Assembly: GCF_905171765.1 (NCBI RefSeq)
Contig: NC_053393.1
Coordinates: forward strand, 187,453,921 to 187,517,920
Direction: 5' to 3'
Source: Bufo bufo
Taxonomy: Eukaryota; Chordata; Amphibia; Anura; Bufonidae
DNA: 64,000 nucleotides
Shown here: positions 23,501 to 35,935 of the stretch, one piece after another
Numbering within the stretch: the stretch's first letter is position 1
How the letters are laid out: each line of letters opens with the position of its first letter
Translations under genes and position numbers: made by a program
The notes under the pieces: generated by a model
Databases searched by the model: none
Told to the model about the DNA's origin: nothing
Seen by the model: only the letters and a program-made list of their open reading frames with translations

Positions 23501-25330
23501 CCTAATGCTGGGCATACATGTAATGATTGCGGAGACCCTCAAATGCCAGGGCAGTACAAACACCCCACAAATAACACCATTTTGGAAAGAAGACACCCCA
23601 AGGTATTCGCTGAGGGGCATATTGAGTCCATGAAAGATTGAAATTTTTGTCCCAAGTTAGCGGAAAGGGAGACTTTGTGAGAAAAAAAACAAAAAAATCA
23701 ATTTCCGCTAACTTGTGGCAAAAAATTTTTTTTTCTATGAACTCGCCATGTTCCTCATTGAATACCTTGGGGTGTCTTCTTTCCAAAATGGGGTCACATG
23801 TGGGGTATTTATACTGCCCTGGCATTTTAGGGGCCCCAAAGCGTGAGAAGAAGTCTGGTATCCAAATGTCTAAAAATGCCCTCCTAAAAGGAATTTGGGC
23901 ACCTTTGCGCATCTAGGCTGCAAAAAAGTGTCACACGTGGTATCGCCGTACTCAGGAGAAGTTGGGGAATGTGTTTTGGGGTGTCATTTTACATATACCC
24001 ATGCTGGGTGAGAGAAATATCTTGGTCAAATGCCAACTTTGTATAAAATAAAATGGGAAAAGTTGTCTTTTGCCGAGATATTTCTCTCACCCAGCATGGG
24101 TATATGTAAAATGACACCCCAAAACACATTCCCCAACTTCTCCTGAGTACGGAGACACCACATGTGTGACACTTTTTTGCAGCCTAGGTGGGCAAAGGGG
24201 CCCACATTCCAAAGAGCACCTTTCGGATTTCACCGGCCATTTTTTACAGAATTTGATTTCAAACTCCTTACCACACATTTGGGCCCCTAGAATGCCAGGG
24301 CAGTGTAACTACCCCAAAAGTGACCCCATTTTGGAAAGAAGACACCCCAAGGTATTCCGTGAGGGGCATGGCGAGTTCCTAGAATTTTTTATTTTTTGTC
24401 ACAAGTTAGTGGAAAATGATGATTTTTTATTTTTATTTTTCTTACAAAGTCTCATATTCCACTAACTTGTGACAAAAAATAAAAACTTCCATGAACTCAC
24501 TATGCCCATCACGAAATACCTTGGGGTGTCTTCTTTCCAAAATGGGGTCACTTGTGCGGTAGTTGTACTGTCCTGGCATTCTAGGGGCCCAAATGTGTGG
24601 TAAGGAGTTTGAAATCAAATTCTGTAAAAAATGGCCGGTGAAATCCGAAAGGTGCTCTTTGGAATGTGGGCCCCTTTGCCCACCTAGGCTGCAAAAAAGT
24701 GTCACACATGTGGTATCTCCGTACTCAGGAGAAGTTGGGGAATGTGTTTTGGGGTGTCATTTTACATATACCCATGCTGGGTGAGAGAAATATCTTGGCA
24801 AAAGACAACTTTTCCCATTTTTTTATACAAAGTTGGCATTTGACCAAGATATTTATCTCACCCAGCATGGGTATATGTAAAATGACACCCCAAAACACAT
24901 TCCCCAACTTCTCCTGAGTACGGAGATACCACATGTGTGACACTTTTTTGCAGCCTAGGTGGGCAAAGGGGCCCACATTCCAAAGAGCACCTTTCGGATT
25001 TCACCGGCCATTTTTTACAGAATTTGATTTCAAACTCCTTACCACACATTTGGGCCCCTAGAATGCCAGGGCAGTATAACTACCCCACAAGTGACCTCAT
25101 TTGGAAAGAAGACACCCCAAGGTATTCCGTGAGGGGCATGGCGAGTTCCTAGAATTTTTTATTTTTTGTCACAAGTTAGTAGAAAATGAGACTTTGTAAG
25201 AAAAAAAAAATCCTCATTTTCCGCTAACTTGTGACAAAAAATAAAAAGTTCTATGAACTCACTATGCCCATCAGTGAATACCTTAGGGTGTCTACTTTCC
25301 GAAATGGGGTCATTCGTGGGGTGTTTGTAC
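23500..25330. repeat. Array of alternately inverted repeats (about 370-bp units)
   Basis: Units of about 370 bp alternate in orientation, so palindrome centres follow one another. One type is centred on ttgtcacaagttag(t/c)gg near 23690, 24430 and 25195. The other is centred on ggtcaaatgccaactttg near 24045 and 24815. Landmarks shared by all units include ggaaagaagacaccccaagg, gcatgggtatatgtaaaatg and gacacttttttgcagcc. The same array occurs in element 2 (51000-53760). Repeated short open frames here are repeat artefacts, not genes. Confidence 0.88.
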
Positions 25331-25807
25331 TGTCTGGCCATTGTAGAACCTCAGGAAACATGACAGGTGCTCAGAAAGTCAGAGCTGCATCAAAAAACGG
25401 AAATTCACATTTTTGTACCATAATTTGTAAACGCTATAACTTTTACCCAAACCATTTTTTTTTTACCCAAACATTTTTTTTTTATCAAAGACATGTAGAA
25501 CAATAAATTTAGAGAAAAATTTATATATGGATGTCGTTTTTTTTTGCAAAATTTTACAACTGAAAGTGAAAAATGACATTTTTTTGCAAAAAAATCGTTA
25601 CATTTCGATTAATAACAAAAAAAGTAAAAATGTCAGCAGCAATGAAATACCACCAAATGAAAGCTCTATTAGTGAGAAGAAAAGGAGGTAAAATTCATTT
25701 GGGTGGTAAGTTGCATGACCGAGCAATAAACGGTGAAATAGGGTAGGTCAGAAGTGTAAAAAGTGGCCTGGTCTTTAAGGGTGTTTAAGCTATAGGGGCT
25801 GAGGTGG
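25331..25807. other. Right end of piggyBac element 1
   Basis: An A/T-rich terminal segment with ttttttttgcaaaattttacaa and atgaaataccaccaaatgaa phrases, ending in aggggctgaggtgg before TTAA. It is repeated in reverse complement at 50602-50990, the matching end of element 2. Confidence 0.8.
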
Positions 25808-25996
25808 TTAATATAATTATTGAAAGAACAGGTTAAAGTTTGTGCAGGTGTGTTTTTTTATGCAACATGTGTCAAGTTAAGAATTGCTACATCTGTCCAC
25901 TAGGTGCCTTATGAATAATATATTTTTTCAATAAACAGTGTCAACCAATCAGGTTTCAGCATTTATTTTTCCAGAGCAAATTTGAAAGTCAATGTA

Positions 25997-26585
25997 CAGG
26001 GTGAGTGAAAAGTCTCAGGAGACCATTTTATATCAGAAATGAAAGAGAAAATGAAATATCTGAATACCCCAGCAAGTAATTGGTGAGCGTGAATATCTTT
26101 TAAGCTATGTCCAGAACATGACTGCCACCTTGAAAGCTGCCATATTGGATCAGGGCAATTTTTTCCAATGGGAAGGGGTTCATGTAGCATATCAAAGAAT
26201 TTTCTCAGAAATCGATTGCCACAATCAGATTTGCTATATCTGTTGTGGTTCAAAAGTTATCAACACAAAAAGTTTAAAACTTCAAAGTTCTGTGTTTAAC
26301 ACAATGAACAACACATTGAACACATAAAACAGCTGTGTATCACAGGGAATGTTCCTGGTTGTTTTAACTTTCTATGTTGGAAACCTTTGAACCACAAAAG
26401 ATATCGCAAATCTGATCGCGGCAATCGATTTCGGAGAAAATTCTGGTCTTCTCTGATATGCTACATGATCCCAATTCGCATTGGAAAAATATGCCCTTGA
26501 TCCAATATGGCGGCCATCTTTTGTACATGTATTTCCCTTTTGTTTCTGAAGTACAAGGGTGTCCTGAAACTTTTGACTCACTCTG
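25997..26585. mobile_element. Mariner-like MITE with long inverted repeats
   Basis: TA flanks both ends (25995-25996 and 26586-26587). The left end reads cagggtgagtgaaaagtctc and the right end is its near-complement (acttttgactcactctg). Much of the interior is also inverted: agaattttctcagaaatcga near 26190 against tcgatttcggagaaaattct near 26427. No transposase. Confidence 0.75.
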
Positions 26586-26587
26586 TA

Positions 26588-27409
26588 GTTGGCTGAATGC
26601 ATGGCTATTGAATACAGTTACTGAACCTATTATATGAATTGCTTAGTTCGCAGGGATCACCAGTGGGTTCTTCCATAGCTTTGAAAAAACAAATGAAGAT
26701 TAACCCTTGAGTCTACTGCATTGCATCCATTGATTATGCATCTCATGGGAACTTTAGATAATGAGTCTCGAATTTTTGGGGTTTTATGCTAAATCCAGGA
26801 TTCAGAATTGTTGCTGATTTCAAGAATCAGGTCTCCAAATAGCAGCCATTAGCCTTCATAGAGTTTACATGCAAAATGTAACGAACACTAAGCTACAATG
26901 GGGCAGAAATAGTGCACTACCAGAATATAAAATGTGTATACCATCAACCGACGAGCCTCTAAAGTAAGCTGGAAATGATTACACAATGGTACACTGAAGT
27001 ACAGAATCGTAGTACAAAGTATATGAGAGTAGAAATGAATGCACGATACAGTAGTTCTTTGTTTCTATTTTATCATAGTCCCCGGGGCTGTAATATACTA
27101 CAATGACCACCATAGAGCACCTAGTTGGACATGTATTTCAGGAATATTTTAATGACAAATCTTTTCTAACAGATTTTTGAACATCCTCTATTGAAAGCCA
27201 GTACATAAGTGTCATGTGCTGAGGGACATACTAAACCGCCATCCTATAGAATGTATATCCTCTTAAGTAGAGAGTTGCCATGTGTGGAAATATTCAGTTT
27301 TAATCATATACAAATGTGTATAAATAAGAATTTAATTTTTTTAGCTGTTTTAGCTGTCCCATTGTCACACATCTTATACCACTAATAAAAGCATCTAAAG
27401 AATCCTTTT
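26588..27409. other. No recognised repeat or gene
   Basis: Apparently low-copy sequence next to the exon candidate at 27410-27490. A minus-strand ATTAAA at about 27327-27332 lies roughly 80 bp beyond that exon's stop and could serve as a polyadenylation signal. Confidence 0.35.
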
Positions 27410-27490
27410 CTATGTCCATGATTTTGAGAATGATGAATTAGGCACAAAATTGGCATACGTGTGCTCTTCATCCACAGTTTCTATGTCAAG
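27410..27490 (-). CDS. Candidate 3'-terminal host exon, short cytoplasmic-tail-like peptide
   Basis: On the minus strand a splice-acceptor-like tatatatttcag precedes 27490. The phase-0 frame is then open for 26 codons (LDIETVDEEHTYANF, then VPNSSFSKSWT) to TAG at 27410-27412. The peptide is acidic and then hydroxyl-rich. It contains a Y-x-N motif (TYANF) of the kind bound by SH2 domains in membrane-receptor tails. It lies on the same strand as the transmembrane exon candidate at 60156-60246, so both could belong to one gene with TE-filled introns (inference). The other two reading phases hit stops at once. No homologue was recognised; a chance open frame remains possible. Confidence 0.35.
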   Translation of the reverse strand, partial: LDIETVDEEHTYANFVPNSSFSKSWT

Positions 27491-27609
27491 CTGAAATATA
27501 TAAAGTAAATCTTGTCAGAAAAAACAGCATATGAAATATTATAAGTCCTAGTCAAGTGCAAGGATTTGTCCTAAATGCCTTCTAGTAAATGACCTACATG
27601 CATATTCTT

Positions 27610-28400
27610 AAAGGGCATCTGTCAGCAGAATCAAACCAATTAAACCAGGCATACTGCCTGGTAGGACTGATCCACCTGAGTGAAACAACCACTGTCTCGC
27701 TAAGAACCGAGGTACTGTTTTGTAGAAATTAGCCTTTGATTCCATATGTTAATGAGGCTTCAGTGTACTGATCGGTGGGTGTAGTCCATCACAGAACCTC
27801 CGCAGCTCCTCTGGATTCCCCTTTAGCCACTCCCCTTGAGTGACAGGACCAGGAATCCTCACTGCCTTCCTGCCTGGTCCTGTAATCCCACACATGCCCT
27901 GGGGAATCTTCAGTTGGCGCATGTGCAGTACATCTCATTTCCCCTGATTTTGAGATGCTAACTGTGCATGTGCCAATTGACAATTCACTGGTGCAGATGT
28001 GGCATTACAGTGCCAGTGAGGATACCTGGCCCTGATATCTCTCTGCAAAAACAGAAATAAGAGTCCCTACACACACAAAATTGCATTGGTGTTTTTTTGG
28101 TAGAGCTTTAAAAATGCCAGAATAACCGCATTTTTTGTTTAGTTTTCTTTTTTGGGGGGCAGGGCTATCAGTGTTTTTAGGCTTTTTTGTGGTATTTATT
28201 TCACGTGTTTTCTCTGCGTTTTTTTGCAAACTGTGTGTTTGCCACTAGCTTTTATTCAATGCTGTTTTTCCTCAATAAAGAAAGTGATGTGAAATCACCT
28301 TAAAAAATGCCAAGAGCTACAGCATGCTGTGGTTTTAAAAGAAACCAGGAAGAAAAAAAACTCCACCAAATTAACAAAAACACCAGTAGCAAAAAATATA
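27610..28400. repeat. Unclassified interspersed repeat
   Basis: It starts aagggcatctgtcagcagaa, a phrase I associate with anuran MITEs, and contains a moderately GC-rich middle (27780-27910) followed by T-rich sequence. No coding region recognised. A short (TA)n run precedes the next element. Confidence 0.4.
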
Positions 28401-28408
28401 TATATATA

Positions 28409-29347
28409 CAGTACAGACCAAAAGTTTGGACACACCTTCTCATTCAAAGAGTTTTCTTTATTTTCATGACTATGAAGGCATCAAAACTATGAATTAACAC
28501 ATGTGGAATTATATACATAACAAACAAGTGTGAAACAACTGAAAATATGTCATATTCTAGGTTCTTCAAAGTAGCCACCTTTTGCTTTGATTACTGCTTT
28601 GCACACTCTTGGCATTCTCTTGATGAGCTTCAAGAGGTAGTCCCCTGAAATGGTCTTCCAACAGTCTTGAAGGAGTTCCCAGAGATGCTTAGCACTTGTT
28701 AGCCCTTTTGCCTTCACTCTGCGGTCCAGCTCACCCCAAACCATCGCGATTGGGTTCAGGTCCAGTGACTGTGGAGGCCAGGTCATCTGGCGCAGCACCC
28801 CATCACTCTCCTTCATGGTCAAATAGCCCTTACATTTAAAGTTTTCCCAATTTTTCGGCTGACTGACTGACCTTCATTTCTCAAAGTAATAATGGCCACT
28901 CGTTTTTCTTTACTTAGCTGCATTTTTCTTGCCATAATACAAATTCTAACAGTCTATTCAGTAGGACTATCAGCTGTGTATCCACCTGACTTCTCCTCAA
29001 CGCAACTGATGGTCCAAACCCCATTTATAAGGCAAGAAATCCCACTTATTAAACCTGACAGGACACACCTGTGAAGTGAAAACCATTTCAGGGGACTACC
29101 TCTTGAAGCTCATCAAGAGAATGCCAAGAGTGTGCAAAGCAGTAATCAAAGCAAAAGGTGGCTACTTTGAAGAACCTAGAATATGACATATTTTCAGTTG
29201 TTTCATACTTGTTTGTTATGTACATAATTCCACATGTGTTAATTCATAGTTTTGATGCCTTCAGTGTGAATCTACAATTTTCATAGTCATGAAAATAAAG
29301 AAAACTCTTTGAATGAGAAGGTGTGTCCAAACTTTTGGTCTGTACTG
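28409..29347. mobile_element. Fold-back derivative of a Tc1-like element
   Basis: TA lies on both sides (28407-28408 and 29348-29349) and the ends read cagtacagaccaaaagtttg and its inverse. About 240 bp at each end are inverted copies of each other, and both contain the 3' tail of the transposase (atgccaagagtgtgcaaagc on one side, its reverse complement on the other). The element therefore has two 3' ends and no 5' end. A second, non-terminal part at 28860-29060 is internal remnant. Confidence 0.85.
28550..28822 (-). pseudogene. C-terminal fragment of a Tc1-like transposase
   Basis: Ninety codons correspond to the end of a Tc1 transposase: MTWPPQSLDLNPI, then helices ending KAVIKAKGGYFEEPRI. 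At the position of the catalytic glutamate (NPIE in relatives) the codon encodes alanine (NPIAMVW). The two catalytic aspartates are missing because the rest of the gene is deleted. It cannot be functional. Confidence 0.85.
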
Positions 29348-29349
29348 TA

Positions 29350-30140
29350 TTTTGTGTGTCCTGCGTTTCAGACTGTAGTAACAGACCAACTGATTTCAAT
29401 ATTAACATTAAGCAGCTTCATAGAACTGTACTGTAAAACTATACAGCAGGTGCTAGCACTGAGAGAGAGATAAGTCAAAATAAGTGCTTGCTCTGCATCA
29501 GTGCAGTTCCTAGGTAAAGTTTCTCTCAGGGCGAGTGTCAACCCCTTCCCCCCATCAAAACTGCTCGATGAAATCATATCAGAAGAGTACTTGCAACCGT
29601 CTCACCATATATATATTTTTTCTGGTTAACACAAGATTTATTGAGAGCAAAAGAAAATCATAAATTACTGCTTAAACTGCTAAAAGTCGCAGGCAGAGTG
29701 GTGCAGGAGAACTGCAGTATAAAGGAAGGCAATACCCTTAGAAGAGTAGTCATGAAATACAATCATCAATAATGTGCAAAACCAAAAAACTATCATGTTA
29801 GCATTTAATAACTAACTAAAACCCAATCACAGCAGGTCTCAACTAGCACACAAGTAAATGTTCAAAAACCAAGTAACATATAAAACCAGATTCAAAGCAT
29901 AGATGGCAAGGCGGATTACTGTATACTGTACATAAAATGTATGGAGGTTACACCATGCCGGACAATATAACCTCTGTGCAATGCTGTACAATAAACAGTA
30001 TAACCCCTACACAGTGTAGAGGTATACTGTATATTGTGTGGCACAGTGTAGGCTATATGTGTATAACATAAACATACTCCACATGAAAACTTACAATTAC
30101 TGGGCTTGGCCCTTGGGTATCTCGGACACCACTTCCACAC
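29350..30140. other. No gene recognised
   Basis: A simple repeat-like stretch (tacactgta/tatactgta phrases) occurs at 29920-30070. Nothing else was identified. Confidence 0.4.
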
Positions 30141-30289
30141 TTGGCTGGGGGGCTCGGTGGAGCTGATGTTGTGCTTTATCCTAATGAGAAAGATTTCATA
30201 ATAAGAATTTGGAGAAAGGGCAGAGGGATAGCAGAGCAGGGAGAGGCTGGTGCTGCTACTAGGGGGTCATACCATGGGGGAGTAATAAA

Positions 30290-31480
30290 GCCCACCATAA
30301 TGCCCCCCCCAGTAGAAATAATTCTCCTTATAATGTGCAAAACATACCCCCTTGTAATGCCCCCAGTTGAGCTAATGTTCCCATAATGTGCCAATATAAA
30401 ATACCCCTTCTCAGTGCCCCCGTAGATGACCCCATAGTGCTCCTCTCCCCCTTCCCCATAGTACCCACCATAATGTGTCCCAGTATAAAATGCCCCTATA
30501 TAGAGTCCCCATATAAAATACCCTTTCTTTTTAGCCTCAGTAGATGCCCCTATAGTGCCACCCAATAATCTGCCAGTAATAAGTGCCCCAATAAATGCCC
30601 CCAATCATGTGGCAGTAAGATGTGCCCCCATAGATGCCCCCTAATCATGTGCCAGTAAGATGTGCGCCCATAGATGCCCCCTAATCATGTGCCAGTAAAA
30701 TGTGCCCCCATAGATGCCCTCCAATCATGTGCCAGTAATAATAGCCCCCCCACCATCATGTGCCAGGTGCCAGTAGCCAGAGTGCCCCCCCTATCATGTG
30801 CCAGTAGCCCACTTATGTGCCAGTCGCCCCCCCCTATCAAGTGCCAGTAGCCCCCCTTATGTGCCAGTAGCCCCCCTTATATACCAGTAGCCCTCCTTAT
30901 GTGCCAGTAGTCCCCCTTATGTGCCAGTAGCCTCCTATCATGTGCAAGTAATCCCCCTTATGTGCCAGTAGCCCCCCTTATGTGCCAGTAGCCCCGCTTA
31001 TGTGCCAGTAGTCCCCCTTATGTGCCAGTAGCCTCCTATCATGTGCCAATAGTCCCCCTTATGTGCCAGTAGCCCCCTTATGTGCCAGTAGTCCCCCTTA
31101 TGTGCCAGTAGCCCCCCTTATCTGCCAGTAGCCTCCTATCATGTGCCAGTAGCCTCCTATCATGTGCCAGTAGCCCCCCTTATGTGCCAGTAGCCCCCCT
31201 TATGTGCCAGTACTCCCCCTTATGTGCCAGTAGTCCCCCTTATGTGCCAGTAGCCTTCTATTATGTGCCAGTAGCCCCCCTTATGTGCCAGTAGCCCCCC
31301 TTATGTGCCAGTAGCCCCCCTTATGTGCCAGTAGCCCCCCTTATGTGCCAGTAGTCCCCCTTATGTGCCAGTAGTCCCCCTTATGTCTGTGCCAGTAGCC
31401 CCCCTTATGTCTTTTCCAGTAGCCCCCCTTATGTCTGTGCCAGTAGCCCCCCTTATGTGCCAGCAGCCCCCCTTATGTGC
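30290..31480. repeat. Minisatellite, unit about 18-19 bp
   Basis: From about 30590 to 31480 the unit cccccttatgtgccagtag is repeated with small changes (cctcctatcatgtgccagtag variants). It is preceded at 30590-30770 by longer units with aagatgtgcccccatagatg. The plus strand is pyrimidine-rich with runs of C. It ends in the (TA)n tract. Confidence 0.92.
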
Positions 31481-31486
31481 CAGTAT

Positions 31487-31509
31487 TTATATATATATAT
31501 ATATATATA
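31487..31509. repeat. (TA)n microsatellite
   Basis: Uninterrupted alternating TA of about 22 bp, immediately after the minisatellite. Confidence 0.95.
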
Positions 31510-31519
31510 AAAAAAACTT

Positions 31520-31990
31520 ATACTTACCTCCTCCACAATGCGATGCAGGCCTCTCCCGGCCTGTGTCCCTCGCTGGCTCATGCGGCGCGATGACATCATC
31601 GCGCCGCCTGCACCGGCCTCTGATAGGCTGCCGGCCTAGTGCTGGCAGCCTATCAGATGAACAGGGAGGGGACACACCTCTCCCTCCCCTGCCGCAGCAC
31701 AGACATTTGTATCGCTGTCCTGAGGACGGCGATACAGATGACTATGGAGATGAGTGAGCACTTCCACAATGGAAGCGCAGCGCTCATCTCCTGCTGTGCC
31801 CTGCTGGCGCCCCCCCCCCTTCTGACAGCGCCCCGGGCGGCCACCCGGCCCGCCTGGTCCAAGAAACAGCCCTGCTCTGCATGCTGCCCCACTCATTGTG
31901 CCCCCATAATGACTGTTTTTTTTCCTATGATGTCAATCATCATCTGAAGGTGGAAGAGGGGGGCACCGTGCATAGTGAGCATATCATTGG
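31520..31990. repeat. GC-rich interspersed repeat
   Basis: Contains the inverted pair gcggcgcgatgacatcatcgcgccgc and the palindromic ctgataggctgccggc/gctggcagcctatcag. GC content is far above the neighbourhood. Open frames here are by-products of high GC. Confidence 0.5.
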
Positions 31991-32033
31991 ACTCATCTCT
32001 CAAGTGCATGCTGCACAATTTTAAAGGTCAGTT

Positions 32034-32120
32034 CTAGAGATGAGCAAAGCTATGAAAACTTAGATTTGGCTGCTTCGCCGAGTTTCACAAAATTACTTTG
32101 TCACGAAGCGCATTTCTTTG
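32034..32120. repeat. hAT-like terminus fragment
   Basis: Begins ctagagatgagcaaag and continues with ttcgccgagtttcacaaaatt, matching the left end of the element at 60589. The partner end was not found nearby. Confidence 0.45.
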
Positions 32121-32460
32121 TAAGTAGCTGGCACAATAATGGGGAATGGCGATTGCGATGCCTCCATCATTGATCCCCTCAGATGCCGTGGTCATCACTG
32201 ATCGCAGCATATGATATGAAAAATGAGGGCTTTCAGGGGTTTAAAATATTATAATACTCACCTCATCCTTTTTAGCATGAAGAGGCTGCAGGGCCATTTG
32301 ATTGAAGATCCTGCACGAAATCTGGCGAGGCATGATGATGTCATCACGCTGTCAGCTGAAATCGTGTGTCACTATGCTATGCTACTTTTAGAGAGGGCAG
32401 CATAGGGGAGCAGACAAGTTCCCTTTAAATCGCATTTTATACTGTCTTATTCAAACTTAA

Positions 32461-32577
32461 GGCAGGCATGCTCAACCTGCAGCCCTCCAGCTGTTGCAAA
32501 ACTATCAGCCTATAGCAGGGCATTGTGGGAGTTATAGTTTTACAATAGCTGGAGGGCCGCAGGTTGAGCATCCCTGC
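32461..32577. mobile_element. Short palindromic MITE (117 bp)
   Basis: The inverted ends ggcaggcatgctcaacctgc and gcaggttgagcatccctgc enclose ccctccagctgttgcaaaac and its inverse. TTAAG is present at both borders, so the target duplication is TTAA or TTAAG. No coding capacity. Confidence 0.8.
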
Positions 32578-33129
32578 TTAAGGTATTTGCACATCAGCAC
32601 AAATCCAAAAAGCAAGGGATCAAACACATCATTTTAGGATAGTGGGTGGGGTCACTTAAATTAAAATCCTGATTTTTTTTTTTGTGTGAAGGAAATGTGC
32701 ATGTGCCTTCTATTTTAAGAAACTAATACTGAACAAGATTACAAAAGGGCCTTCAGGCCTTATTCTCTCCACACCATGACCATATTGATTGTCTTATTGA
32801 TTAGTAGCCCTGTTACCTGAGGATATGTAGAATTGAAGCTGACGTTTACTTGTTTTACTTGTATTCTCTTGTTATTCTGTCTCCTAAATAAAATTAAAAA
32901 AACTGAGATTTAATACAGAATATAACTGTAAATCCATTATACTGTATAATGCTATTATAACTGTAAATAGATAAGAGTTATATGTAGGAAATCTTATAGA
33001 AGGATCTTTGTTTTACTTCCTATTAATGATATCACCATATCCAAAGACATATTATCAACCACTATAATAGATGCTATAAAGATTTTATAAATGAAATATA
33101 TGTACCTCCCTGTTCCAGTGCAATTCTCT

Positions 33130-33519
33130 CTTTCTCAAAGGGGTTGTCCCACAAAAGATATTCTATTTTTCAAACCAGCACCTGAATATGAATATGTACG
33201 TCATTACATATAACTAAAAATTTTGGATAGCCACTGAGTTATTTAATAAAATGTATCTTTATAGCTCCACCTGCTGTTTGTTCTTTTTCTTATTTCTCTG
33301 TCCACCTCACAGAGGTGGATGCACATGCTCAGTTACATCCTGCAACTGCCTTTTTAGCTGTTATATAGGGAGAGAGCTGCAGAAGAAAGGACACCTGCCA
33401 GCTTGAAATAAATCAAGAAGAGCAATTGGAACAATGTATGGGAAGATCTCTGGAACCATGTGAGGTACAGGGCTGGTCCTATGTTTGATTTAAATTTCTT
33501 ACATTATTCATGGGACCCT
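33130..33519. mobile_element. MITE starting aaaggggttgtccc
   Basis: The left end is an aaaggggttgtcccac phrase and the right end a catgggaccc. The inverted repeat is weak. It contains a tccacctcacagaggtgga palindrome. Confidence 0.4.
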
Positions 33520-33523
33520 TTAA

Positions 33524-35930
33524 CCACTTCCCGACCGCTCACTGACTATAAACGTTCTGAAAGGTCGGGTTTATCTCTGATCGGACGTTTCTGAACGTCC
33601 TTTTAGAGATGGCAGCTGCACGCAAATCGTGCAGCTGCCGAGCGGGGGGCCTGCTCCTCAATGACAGCAGGGAACCACACAGAGAAGGCAAGTGTCCCTG
33701 CCTTCTAGATCTTTGTATACACAGCGCTGAACGAGCGCTGTGTATACAGCTGAGGAAGTGATCTGCCGATTCCTGTCCTGGCCCGGTGGTCATGTGACCG
33801 CTGGGGCCAGAGGAGTGCAGGAGGATCTTCGACAGACCTCGATCAGCCCTGCACTGATGGTGTACAGCACAGTATTATGCTGTACAGCCTCTCTGGGGGG
33901 TGTATTTCCACTGTAACTGGGGATACTATGTCAGCCCCAGTTACAGAAGAAATCAATAGTTTAAAAAAAAAGTCGTGTATGGGACACAAATTGTAAAAAA
34001 AAAAGTTTCACATTTAAAAAAAATTCCCCCCAAATCCGTTATTTGAAAAATTTTAAAAACATAAGAAAAAAAGAAAATAGACATATTTGGTATCACCTCG
34101 TCTGCAACGACTGGCTCTATAATAATATCATATGATCTACCCCATCAGGTGAACGCCAAAACTGATTTTTCAGTTAGGTGACCTCCCAAAAAACATAATG
34201 TTAATCAATCAAAAAGTCATATGTACCGCTAAATAGTAGCAATAGAAATGTCATCTCATCCCACTAAAAATTAGCCCCCACACAAGACTATAGCCATAAA
34301 AATAAAAAAATATGTCTCTAAGAAAATTGCAACAGAAAAACTAAAGTAAAATTTAAAAAAATACATAAATAATAGACATATTTGGTATCGCCGCATCTGT
34401 AACAATTAACTCTATAACAATAGAGCATGATCTACCCCATCATGTGAACGGTGTAAAAAAAAAAAAAAAATTATGCCAAAACAGCTTTTTTGTCACCTCA
34501 TATCAATCAATCAAAAAGTCATATGTACCCCAAAATGGTAGCAATAAAAACGTCACCTTGTCTCGCAAAAAAAACAAGCCCTCAAACAAGACTATAGCCA
34601 GAAAAATGGAAAGAAAATATGGCTCTAAGAAAAAGCCAACACAAAAACATGATTTTGCTTTCTAAAAATGTTTTTATTGTGTAAAACGTAAAAATTAAAA
34701 ACTAGACATAGTTTTGGTATTGTTGCATCCGTAATGACTGGATCTTTAAAAATATCACATGATCTAACTCATCAAGTAAACGGTATAAATAATTTTTTTT
34801 AAATTACACCAAACAGTTTTTTTGTGACTTCACCTCCCCAAAAATTTGATAAAAAGCAACCAGAAAGCCAAATGTACCCCAAAACATTGCCAATAAAAAC
34901 TACAGCTTGTCCCGCACAAAATAAGCCCTCACACAGCTCATTCAACAAAAAATAAAAAAAAGTTATCGCTCTTAAAAACACTGTATCGCTCTTAAAAAAA
35001 TTCCATGTTAGAAAATCCAGATGCCGCTCCCTCCCTTCTGAGCCCTGGCGTATCCCCAAATAACAGTTTATGACCACATTTGGGGTGTTACTGTATTCAG
35101 AAGAAAGTGGGTAGCAAATTGTGGGAAGATATTCTCCTGTTATCTTTTGTGAAAAGGAAAGTTTGGGCCTAAAGCACCATTTTCTTGTAAAAGAAAAAAA
35201 TATTATTTGTCATTTTCACACCCAAGTATTACAAATTCTATGAAACACCTGTTGAGTGAAGTGCTTGCTACACCCCTTAAAAATTTCTTGAGTGGTGTAG
35301 TTTACAAAATGTGGTCACTTTTGGGGGGTTTTGATTGTGGGGGAACCTCAAGGTCTCTTCAAATGCAACATGGTGCCCAAAGACCATTTTAGCTAAATCT
35401 GCCCTCCAAAAACCATATTGCGCTCCTTGCCTTCTGTGCCCTGTGGTATGACCAAACAGTGGTATACGACCACTTATGGGGTGTTTCTGCAAACTGCAGA
35501 ATCAGGGTAATAAATATTGAGGTTTGTTTTGTTGTTACATTATTAAAATTTAAAATCTGCTAAAAAAAGTGAAATTTTTAAATTTCACTTCTATTTTTCT
35601 TTAATTCCTATGGAATACCTAAAGGGTTAACAACATTTCTAAAACCAGTTTTGAATAGTTTGAGGGGTGTCGTTTCTAAAATGGGGTCATTTATGGGTTG
35701 GTTCTATTATGTAAGCCCCACAAAGTGACTTCAGAACTGAACTGGTCCTTAAAAAAGTTGACTTTTTCAAATTTCAAAAATTACATTATTTTTTATAAAG
35801 GTAAAACATATTGACTCAAATTTACCATTAACATGAAGTACAATGTGTCACGAGAAAATAATCTCTAAATGGCTTGGATAAGTCAAAGCGTTCCAAAATT
35901 ATTACCACATAAAGTGACACATGCCGATGC
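33524..35930. mobile_element. TTAA-type non-autonomous element, 3' end missing
   Basis: It follows TTAA at 33520-33523 and starts ccacttcccgaccg. Hairpins occur in the first 300 bp (ctgaaaggtcgggt region, gcagctgcacg...cgtgcagctgc, acagcgctgaacgagcgctgt). The body has repeated blocks, tatttggtatc(a/g)cc and ctataataata...tgatctacccatca, spaced about 300 bp apart near 34085, 34380 and 34710. The far terminus is absent; similarity to known patterns stops at about 35930. No coding sequence. Confidence 0.55.
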
Positions 35931-35935
35931 CGACA

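Larger units (their letters stand above)
18228..25807 (+). mobile_element. piggyBac-type transposon, element 1
   Basis: TTAA flanks both ends (18224-18227 and 25808-25811), the hallmark of piggyBac insertion. The left end starts ccgccgccggacc and the right end reads ctgaggtgg before TTAA, short imperfect inverted repeats. The order inside is: hairpin-rich left end (18228-18547), leader, transposase (19176-22673) with a Tc1 insertion (19975-21523), 3' region, an array of alternately inverted repeats (about 23500-25330), and the right end. The array explains much of the 7.6-kb length, large for piggyBac. Confidence 0.9.

Noticed and set aside
31365..31757. 130-codon frame rich in VPVAPLMS repeats
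   Set aside because: It is the translated 18-bp minisatellite joined to a GC-rich repeat.
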